Shown here: positions 58,052 to 64,000 of the stretch, piece after piece | Position numbering within the stretch: the stretch's first letter is position 1 | Layout of the letters: the number at the start of each line of letters is the position of its first letter | Assembly: GCA_031987605.1 (NCBI GenBank) | Contig: DALZZF010000001.1 | Coordinates: 558,001-622,000 of the forward strand | DNA length: 64,000 nucleotides | Direction: 5' to 3' | Source of the DNA: JAFAGO01 sp031987605 | Lineage (GTDB): Bacteria > Bacteroidota > Bacteroidia > Flavobacteriales > Weeksellaceae | Position numbers and translations under genes: made by a program | Notes under the pieces: model-generated | Databases searched by the model: none | Told to the model about the DNA's origin: nothing | The model's input: only the letters and a program-made list of their open reading frames with translations

Positions 58052-60190
58052 ATGATCAGAAAACAGATTTTTATTGCGGCGGCTTTCCTCGCTTTTGGTT
58101 TTGGATGGGCACAGCAATATGGAGGAATGTGGATTCCTACCGAAGTAAATGAAAAGGAAATGAAAGAAATGGGAATGAAAATTTCCGCAAAAGATATTTT
58201 CAATACCGAAAAACCAAGCATAAAAGATGCGGTTGTACAATTTGATGGTGGCTGCACCGCAGAAATTATTTCACCAAAAGGATTACTGCTGACCAATCAC
58301 CATTGCGGTTACGACAATATTCAAAGTCATTCCACTGTTGAAAATAATTTACTGGCAGACGGTTTCTGGGCGAAAAATATGGGTGAAGAACTCCCAAATC
58401 CCGGTGTAACGGTAGATTTTATTGTCGATATAAAAGATATTTCTGATAAAATTTTACCCGGAACTGAAAATCTTACCGGTGCTGAACTGGAAGCCAAAGT
58501 AAAAGCCAATACGGATACATACAGAAATTCTCAAAAAATTGAAGAGTTCCAGAAAATCGTAGTAAAACCCATGTATTATGGCAATAAATATTATGCCTAC
58601 GTTATTGAAACCTATAAAGACATTCGCTTGGTTGGAGCACCGCCAAGTTCAATCGGAAAATTCGGTTCTGATACGGATAATTGGGTTTTTCCGCGTCATA
58701 CAGGAGATTTTTCAATGTTCAGGATTTATGCGGATAAAAACAATAAACCTGCGGAATATTCCAAAGACAATGTTCCTTACGTTCCGAAACATTTTCTTCC
58801 GGTTTCCATAAAAGATAAAAATGAAGGTGATTTCACATTTGTATTCGGTTTTCCGGGAAGAACTCAGGAATATTTACCCGCGATTGCCGTAGAAAAAATT
58901 GTGAATGAAACCGATCCTGCCATGATTTCCGTGCGGGATGTGGCTTTGAAAACTTTGGACGAAAAAATGCGCGTGGATCCTGCCACAAAAATAAAATATG
59001 CATCCAAGTTTGCTTCTGTTGCCAACTACTGGAAAAAATGGATGGGCGAAGTGGAAGGTTTGAAAAAATCCAATGCTGTAGCCAAAAAGAAACAATACGA
59101 GCAAACATTAATTTCTAAAAATCCGGCCATAAAATCCACTTTGGACGGTTTGAATTCCCTCTACAATGCACAGGCTCCGTTTGCCCTGAACCGGGCGTAT
59201 TATTCAGAAGTTACCCGAAATGCGGAAACCCTTCGTCTGGCGAATTATTTCATCAATATTATCAGCCTGAAAGAAGCTGGAAAATTTGATGCTGCTGCAC
59301 AACAGCGTTCTGTGGATTATCTTTCCGGATTTTATAAAGATTATGATGGTGCTTTGGATGCAAAAGTAGCCGCAAAAGTAGTGGCACTTTATCAACTGAA
59401 AAATAATCCTTCTTTATTGCCTCCGGGTTTCAATCAATTTTCAGATGCCAAAAAAAATGAAGAAATTTTTGAAGACTGGTCGAAAAATTCCGTTATCAGC
59501 GGAAGAGGAAAATTGAATGGCAAAACAACGTATACCGATTTAAACGGAATTCTGAACGATCCGAATTTTGTAACAGAAATTAAAAAAGATCCGTTTTATA
59601 AGCTCGCTGCCGATCTTAAAAATGCCTATACCACAAATACCGATGGAAAATTCTCGGAATATCAGCAGCAGATTGATGCGCTTCAGAAAAAATACATGGC
59701 ACAAATGCTGGAAACCGATAAAGACCGCAAGTTTTTCCCCGATGCCAATTCAACATTGCGGGTAACTTACGGAAAAGTTGCCGGTTCCAACCCAAAGGAT
59801 GCGCTGTATTACGGTTATCAAACGCATCTTTCCGGAGTGATAGAAAAATATATTCCGGGCGATTATGAATTTGATGTTCCGCAGAAACTCATCCAGTTAT
59901 ACAACACCAAAGATTACGGAATTTATAAAAATAAAACTGGTGATGTACCGGTGAATTTCACGGCGACCAATCATACTACAGGCGGAAATTCCGGAAGTCC
60001 GGCTTTGGATGCCCACGGAAATTTAGTCGGTCTGAATTTCGACAGACAATGGGAGGGAACCATGAGCGACATTAATTATGATCCCAAATTATGCCGGAAT
60101 ATTATGGTAGATACGAAGTACATTCTGTTCATCGTGGACAAATATGCTAATGCAAAATGGCTTTTGGATGAAATGAAAATTGTAAAATAA
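58052..60190 (+). CDS. S46 dipeptidyl peptidase, DPP11-type
   Basis: Periplasmic serine exopeptidase releasing dipeptides from oligopeptides. The 712 residues start with the signal peptide MIRKQIFIAAAFLAFGFGWAQ; the Met 19 codons upstream is not used. The catalytic His lies in TNHHCGY (83-84), and the Ser is Ser647 in TTGGNSGSPALD. Arg665 in LNFDRQWEG is 18 residues after it, the same spacing as Arg673 and Ser655 of P. gingivalis DPP11, which sets specificity for Asp/Glu. DPP7-type enzymes have Gly there. It supports growth on peptides in asaccharolytic Bacteroidota. Confidence 0.92.
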   Translation: MIRKQIFIAAAFLAFGFGWAQQYGGMWIPTEVNEKEMKEMGMKISAKDIFNTEKPSIKDAVVQFDGGCTAEIISPKGLLLTNHHCGYDNIQSHSTVENNLLADGFWAKNMGEELPNPGVTVDFIVDIKDISDKILPGTENLTGAELEAKVKANTDTYRNSQKIEEFQKIVVKPMYYGNKYYAYVIETYKDIRLVGAPPSSIGKFGSDTDNWVFPRHTGDFSMFRIYADKNNKPAEYSKDNVPYVPKHFLPVSIKDKNEGDFTFVFGFPGRTQEYLPAIAVEKIVNETDPAMISVRDVALKTLDEKMRVDPATKIKYASKFASVANYWKKWMGEVEGLKKSNAVAKKKQYEQTLISKNPAIKSTLDGLNSLYNAQAPFALNRAYYSEVTRNAETLRLANYFINIISLKEAGKFDAAAQQRSVDYLSGFYKDYDGALDAKVAAKVVALYQLKNNPSLLPPGFNQFSDAKKNEEIFEDWSKNSVISGRGKLNGKTTYTDLNGILNDPNFVTEIKKDPFYKLAADLKNAYTTNTDGKFSEYQQQIDALQKKYMAQMLETDKDRKFFPDANSTLRVTYGKVAGSNPKDALYYGYQTHLSGVIEKYIPGDYEFDVPQKLIQLYNTKDYGIYKNKTGDVPVNFTATNHTTGGNSGSPALDAHGNLVGLNFDRQWEGTMSDINYDPKLCRNIMVDTKYILFIVDKYANAKWLLDEMKIVK

Positions 60191-60225
60191 ATTTCTGAAA
60201 TTTAAATATCCTATTACCCATCTAT

Positions 60226-60265
60226 TTTTGCCAGAGTTTTCAAAACTTTGGCAAAATTGTTTTTA
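60226..60265. terminator. Terminator of the S46 peptidase gene
   Basis: TTTTGCCAGAGTTTT (60226-60240) pairs with AAAACTTTGGCAAAA (60242-60256) with one G-T pair, then T-rich sequence. It overlaps the -33 element of the next gene. Confidence 0.8.
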
Positions 60266-60280
60266 TAAGATGTAATTTTG
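60247..60280 (+). promoter_or_regulatory. Promoter of the PH-like gene, 5 bases before ATG
   Basis: TTTG (60247-60250) inside the terminator stem, 22-base spacer, TAATTTTG (60273-60280), then five bases and ATG 60286. Confidence 0.5.
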
Positions 60281-60285
60281 TAGCG

Positions 60286-60804
60286 ATGCAAAATAAAACC
60301 GTTTTTATCAGGGAATCTCCTTTCAAAATTTTCAAAAGATTTTTATTTTTATGGTTGATGGCAAGTCCGCTGCTTATCATGGTTTTTGGTGAAGTTCAGG
60401 ATAATCCTTTGGCTGAAAAAGATAATGGAAAAATGCAACAGGTTTTCCTTTGGATTTACCTTCTGTACAGTTTTGTTTTGTTGGTGGTTTTTATGTTAAG
60501 GCTTTTGCAGTCTTTAAAAAAAAGCGTAATACGTTTGGATGAAAACGGAATTACCTTTTACGAAAAAGATTTCTTCGCATGGAAAGATATTTATGATTTC
60601 CGTATCGGAAAGAAATTTCTGTCTTACGACGTACTTACTTCTGGTGGAAATACGTCCGGGAAAAGGGAAGTGGAAGAACAAAAAATTCTGGTGATTAACG
60701 GAAAAGCTTTCCGCATTAAGGAACAATTCCTGAAATTCAATCTTTCGGAAATCGCTGAAATCATTCATGTTTACAAGCAACGATTGTCAGGTAACAAAAT
60801 ATAG
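60286..60804 (+). CDS. Unknown two-helix membrane protein with PH-like tail
   Basis: A 172-residue protein I cannot assign to a named family. Two hydrophobic segments (about 20-35 and 55-75: FLFLWLMASPLLIMVFG, FLWIYLLYSFVLLVVFMLR) are followed by an antiparallel beta region (SVIRLDENGITFYEKDFFAWKDIYDFRIG) and a C-terminal helix, arranged like the bacterial PH-like (bPH) domain proteins that sit on the inner membrane. Function unknown. It ends two bases before the convergent thiolase gene, and its promoter is of the near-leaderless type. Confidence 0.7.
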   Translation: MQNKTVFIRESPFKIFKRFLFLWLMASPLLIMVFGEVQDNPLAEKDNGKMQQVFLWIYLLYSFVLLVVFMLRLLQSLKKSVIRLDENGITFYEKDFFAWKDIYDFRIGKKFLSYDVLTSGGNTSGKREVEEQKILVINGKAFRIKEQFLKFNLSEIAEIIHVYKQRLSGNKI

Positions 60805-60806
60805 AA

Positions 60807-62021
60807 TTAGAGGAAAGGATTTTCCAGAATTACAGCATACCCTTGTCCTACACCAATGCACATGGTTGCCAGCGCATATTTTTCTCCGGTTTTCTGAAGT
60901 TCCAAAGCAGCAGAATACACAATTCTCGTTCCACTCATTCCCAAAGGATGCCCAAGCGCAATGGCTCCGCCGTTAGGATTTATACGCGGATCTTCGGAAG
61001 AAATTTCCAGTGCTTTCAGGCAGGCAATACTTTGTGCAGCAAAGGCTTCGTTCAGTTCGATAACTCCGATGTCATCCAAATCTAATCCAGCTCTTTTTAA
61101 AGCCAGTTTTGTAGCGTCAACAGGACCGATACCCATAATCCGTGGTTCTACACCGACCGCAGATGAGGCAATGATTTTAGCCAAAGGTTTTAATCCAAAT
61201 TTATTTACAGCATATTCCGAGCCCACCAAAACGGCAGCGGCACCATCATTCAGTCCGGAGGAATTTCCGGCGGTTACACTTCCGTTTTCCTTCACAAATG
61301 CAGGTTTCAGCTTGGAAAGAATTTCCAAAGTTGAGTTGGGTTTTAGAAATTCATCTTGATTGAAAATTTTCGGTTCTGCATTTTTTTGCGGAATCAAAAT
61401 ATCCGAAATTTCTTCTGAAAATCTTCCGCTTTCCTGTGCTTTTTTAGCTTTCATTTGCGAACGGAATGCAAATTCATCTTGTTCTTCTCGGGAAATCTTA
61501 AACTGCAAAGCGAGGTTTTCCGCAGTTTTTCCCATGGCTTCCGTTCCGTACGTTTTTTCCATTTCAGGGTTGATGAACCGCCACCCGAAACTGCTGTCGT
61601 AGATTTTTTGCCCGGTATCAAAGGCTTTTTCTGATTTTGAAAATACATACGGACCTCGCGACATTCCTTCAACACCACCGGAAATAAACAGATTTCCTTC
61701 TCCTGATTTTATGGCACGACAAGCATGAACAATTGCACTCATTCCCGAAGCACAAAGGCGGTTCACCGTTTCTCCGGGAACAGAATAGGGAAGTCCGGCC
61801 AAAAGAAGCGCCATTCTTGCAATATTGCGGTTGTCTTCTCCTGCCTGATTGGCGCAACCTATAATCACGTCATCAATTTCCTGTAACGGAATTTCAGGAT
61901 GTTTCTGGATTAGATTTTTCAGGATGGAAGCCATTACATCATCCGTTCGTACTGCGGCTAAAGTACCACCGAAATTTCCAATGGCAGAACGTGTTCCGTC
62001 GATTATATAAGCATTGTTCAT
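60807..62021 (-). CDS. pcaF: 3-oxoadipyl-CoA thiolase-like acetyl-CoA acyltransferase
   Basis: A 404-residue thiolase. The nucleophile Cys lies in NRLCASGMSA, and the C-terminal His and Cys in NPNGGAIALGHPLGMSG and TMCIGVGQG. Within the thiolases it matches the 3-oxoadipyl-CoA group (PcaF/PaaJ): IIGCANQAGEDNRNIARMA, FGWRFINPEMEKTYG, and GVEPRIMGIGPV. It would split 3-oxoadipyl-CoA to acetyl-CoA and succinyl-CoA at the end of phenylacetate or beta-ketoadipate breakdown, yet no such genes surround it, so a general beta-oxidation role remains possible. Its ATG overlaps the preceding hydrolase stop codon (ATGA). Confidence 0.85.
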   Translation of the reverse strand: MNNAYIIDGTRSAIGNFGGTLAAVRTDDVMASILKNLIQKHPEIPLQEIDDVIIGCANQAGEDNRNIARMALLLAGLPYSVPGETVNRLCASGMSAIVHACRAIKSGEGNLFISGGVEGMSRGPYVFSKSEKAFDTGQKIYDSSFGWRFINPEMEKTYGTEAMGKTAENLALQFKISREEQDEFAFRSQMKAKKAQESGRFSEEISDILIPQKNAEPKIFNQDEFLKPNSTLEILSKLKPAFVKENGSVTAGNSSGLNDGAAAVLVGSEYAVNKFGLKPLAKIIASSAVGVEPRIMGIGPVDATKLALKRAGLDLDDIGVIELNEAFAAQSIACLKALEISSEDPRINPNGGAIALGHPLGMSGTRIVYSAALELQKTGEKYALATMCIGVGQGYAVILENPFL

Positions 62022-63016
62022 TTGCTGATGAATTCTAAAAGTGGTGCTATAAATCTATCAAAAACTTCCACATGCGGCAAATGTCCCACTCCTTCCAGTT
62101 CTACCAATTTTGAATTGGGGATTTTTTTGTGGGTTTCTTTGCCTAAAATCTGATACTGTCCCATTAAAGGCTGAAGTTCTTTTGGCGCAAATGCTTTTCC
62201 GATGGCGGTTCTGTCTCTTGTTCCGATAATGAGCAAAGTCGGGACTTTTAACTTTTCAAATTCATAAACCACAGGTTGGGTGTACACCATGTCGGATGTT
62301 AAGGCGGCATTCCATGCGGTAATCGGGAAATCATTGGAAATGGTCCAGCCTGCAATATAATTCAGAAGTTCATCGTATTCCGGTTTCCATTTATTGTCGA
62401 AATAAAATTCGTTCATGTATTTTTTATAGGCATCAAAATTTTTGGAAAGCTCATCTTTATATTGTTTGTCAATATCCTGATAAGTTCCGAAAAGCCGGTA
62501 ATCTTCCAGTCCGATTGGGTTTTCGAGGATGAGTTTTTCTACTTTTTCCGGATACATCAGTGCCATTCTTGTAGCCAGCATTCCGCCCATGGAATGTCCC
62601 AGAATCTGGAATTTTTCAATTTTTAAACTGTCGAGAATGGATTTTGTGTTTTCGGACAGTTGATGAAATGAAAACTGATATCGTTTCGGTTTTGAAGATT
62701 TTCCAAATCCGATCTGATCCGTAATAATGACCCGGAACCCATTTTTCGTAAGCACTTCTGCCGTTTTTTCCCAATAAGAACCGTTGAAATTTTTACCGTG
62801 AAGCAAAAGGATGGTTTTGCCGTTTGGTTTTTCGGGATGAATATCCATAAACGCCATTTTCAGTTGTTGATCCTGGCTGTTAATCGTTTTGAAATGAATG
62901 GGAAAAGGATATTTTGCCTGCGTAAGTTCAGCATCATAAGCGATTAATTTTTGTTGTGAAAAAACCAATGTGGAAATCAACGTAAATGCGACAACAGTAA
63001 GTTTGTACAGTTTCAT
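62018..63016 (-). CDS. Exported alpha/beta hydrolase
   Basis: A 332-residue alpha/beta hydrolase with a signal peptide (MKLYKLTVVAFTLISTLVFSQ), so periplasmic or secreted. The nucleophile elbow is GHSMGGML; the oxyanion region LLHGKNFNGSYW and the late His in GVGHLPHVE complete the triad with an Asp in GTRDRT. The cap region (RLFGTYQDIDKQYK) suggests an epoxide hydrolase or haloperoxidase-like fold; the substrate is unknown. Start ATG 63016 lies 24 bases after a TATCTTTG box. Its stop codon overlaps the thiolase ATG. Confidence 0.88.
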   Translation of the reverse strand: MKLYKLTVVAFTLISTLVFSQQKLIAYDAELTQAKYPFPIHFKTINSQDQQLKMAFMDIHPEKPNGKTILLLHGKNFNGSYWEKTAEVLTKNGFRVIITDQIGFGKSSKPKRYQFSFHQLSENTKSILDSLKIEKFQILGHSMGGMLATRMALMYPEKVEKLILENPIGLEDYRLFGTYQDIDKQYKDELSKNFDAYKKYMNEFYFDNKWKPEYDELLNYIAGWTISNDFPITAWNAALTSDMVYTQPVVYEFEKLKVPTLLIIGTRDRTAIGKAFAPKELQPLMGQYQILGKETHKKIPNSKLVELEGVGHLPHVEVFDRFIAPLLEFISK

Positions 63017-63040
63017 TCTTCTTTTTTTAGTAGAGGCAAT

Positions 63041-63048
63041 CAAAGATA
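63041..63048 (-). promoter_or_regulatory. -7 promoter box (TATCTTTG) of the hydrolase-thiolase pair
   Basis: Perfect TAnnTTTG on the minus strand, 24 bases before ATG 63016, and between that gene and the stop codon of the next one. Confidence 0.5.
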
Positions 63049-63080
63049 AGAATAAAAAAAGAGTGAAGCAGAGGTTGGAT

Positions 63081-64000
63081 TTACGGGTATTTTTCCCACC
63101 ATTTTTCGGTATGATAATTTTCGTCGTCCAAAGGAAATTTTTCCCCAATTTTCGGAGTTTGAATGATGTAGTTCCCGGTTTTTATTTTGTCCAGATCTTT
63201 CAACGGATCATCCCATTCATGCGTGGCGAGTTTAAATTTTGAATTGTGCACGGGAATCAGAACTTTGGCATTCAGGTCGATCATGGCTTTATCGTGCTCT
63301 TCAGGAAGCATGTGGATGTAGCGCCAATCTTTGTTGTATTGCCCGTTTTCCAAAATGGCCACATCAATATCCGGAAAATCTTTCCCAATTTTTTTGAAGT
63401 GTTCATCATATCCGGAATCGCCACCGATATAGATCGTTTTGTTTGGGGTTTGCAGGATAAAACTTGCCCAAATTGCCTGATCGCGTTTCAGCCCTCTTCC
63501 GGAAAAATGCCGTGCAGGTTCAGCGGTAATGATGAAACTGTTGCCAAAATTTTTCGCTTCATACCAATCTAGTTCGGTAATGATTTTCGGATTGTATTTC
63601 CAGTATTCCAAATGTTCGCCTGTTCCGAGACCGGTAACCACATGTTTTACTTTTGGCAGTAATCTCGTTACGGTTTCATAATCAAGATGATCCCAATGAT
63701 CGTGCGTAATGATGAGAAAATCGAGTTCAGGAATATCATCTGCGGTATAAAGGTCGCTTCCTTTAAACGCTTTTGTGGTATAACTAATCGGCGATGCTGC
63801 ACCGCTGAAAACGGGATCAACCAGAATTTTTTTTCCATCAATTTGGAGATAATAGGAAGAATGTCCCATCCAGATGTACACATTTTCGTTTTGCGGAATG
63901 GATTTTAAATCTGTTTTTTCAAAATGAAAGGCATGGGAAGGTTCTGTGCGCTGGGTTTTCCCAAACAGAAAACGGTACATTACTTTGAAATAATTGGTGT
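63081..64000 (-). CDS. MBL-fold hydrolase, UlaG/NAPE-PLD-like (5' end beyond window)
   Basis: A metallo-beta-lactamase-fold protein of the UlaG / NAPE-PLD-like group, at least 306 residues. The zinc motif is ITHDHWDHLDYE (HxHxDH), with IWMGHSSYYLQIDGKKILVDPVF before it and GGDSGYDEHF and VLIPVHNSKF after it. Although there is a Met at 63980, the frame stays open to the window edge with the residues TNYFKV before it, which reads like the FKVMxRFLFGK block of the family, so the true start is probably upstream. The group hydrolyses phospholipids or lactones; activity here is unproven. Confidence 0.85.
   Translation of the reverse strand, partial: TNYFKVMYRFLFGKTQRTEPSHAFHFEKTDLKSIPQNENVYIWMGHSSYYLQIDGKKILVDPVFSGAASPISYTTKAFKGSDLYTADDIPELDFLIITHDHWDHLDYETVTRLLPKVKHVVTGLGTGEHLEYWKYNPKIITELDWYEAKNFGNSFIITAEPARHFSGRGLKRDQAIWASFILQTPNKTIYIGGDSGYDEHFKKIGKDFPDIDVAILENGQYNKDWRYIHMLPEEHDKAMIDLNAKVLIPVHNSKFKLATHEWDDPLKDLDKIKTGNYIIQTPKIGEKFPLDDENYHTEKWWEKYP

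Noticed and set aside
1..64000. CRISPR arrays, prophage, insertion sequences or a replication origin
   Set aside because: No regularly spaced repeats, no transposase, integrase or phage structural genes, and no DnaA-box cluster noticed.

Overview
The window is chromosomal core sequence from a low-GC Bacteroidota, most likely Flavobacteriia of the Weeksellaceae (Chryseobacterium-like). The grounds are the families present (DUF3467 after rpoC, DUF4290, DUF4295 behind L28-L33, DUF4403, DUF5103, S46 peptidase, double-Nfu_N NifU, LIC_10190-type membrane protein) and the promoter grammar: TAnnTTTG boxes at -7, often with TTG or TTTG about 19-21 bases upstream, instead of -35/-10 hexamers. I see no prophage, insertion sequence, rRNA operon or CRISPR array.

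Layout. 1-5.2 kb: 3' end of rpoC, DUF3467, VanZ-like, then two exported enzymes. 5.3-10.6 kb (minus): alpha-amylase, DNA polymerase IV, an 850-base non-coding tract that looks like a structured RNA, purine nucleoside phosphorylase, lpxK. 10.8-14.1 kb (plus): yicC, gmk, nadA and an exported protein of unknown function. 14.1-20.8 kb: threonine operon thrA-thrB-thrC-folB-DUF4403, preceded by an Ile/Thr-rich leader peptide. 20.9-23.2 kb: tRNA-Cys, DUF4290, murA. 23.2-23.7 kb (minus): a NIL-domain gene behind an operator palindrome, a tiny Cys/His/Met leader ORF and a terminator. 24-29 kb: aminotransferase, murB, proC, an unknown, ribB. 29.4-31.5 kb: three secreted paralogues in a row. 31.6-38.8 kb: fmt, lnt, L28-L33-DUF4295, ftsY, GlsB-like, sppA, folK. 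38.8-41.9 kb: two tandem OmpA-family proteins. 41.9-46 kb: RecQ facing a Pif1-like helicase. 46-50.8 kb: lipoprotein, gamma-carbonic anhydrase, NifU-like, a toxin-antitoxin pair, DUF5103, MBL hydrolase. 50.9-57.9 kb (minus): redox proteins, miaA, aroC, a large membrane protein, a glycine-zipper lipoprotein. 58-64 kb: S46 dipeptidyl peptidase, a PH-like membrane protein, thiolase, alpha/beta hydrolase and an MBL protein cut by the window edge.

The genes are mostly housekeeping: transcription, translation (L28, L33, fmt, miaA, tRNA-Cys), envelope building (lpxK, murA, murB, lnt, sppA, OmpA-like), amino acid and cofactor synthesis (thr, proC, aroC, nadA, ribB, folB, folK), DNA repair helicases and peptide or phosphoester scavenging at the envelope. 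The least conventional parts are regulatory: two leader-peptide loci (thr and NIL), a candidate structured RNA at 8.0-8.6 kb, six promoters placed so close to the start codon that leaderless mRNAs are likely, and small dispersed repeats, some of which appear to have entered coding sequence (murB, miaA).
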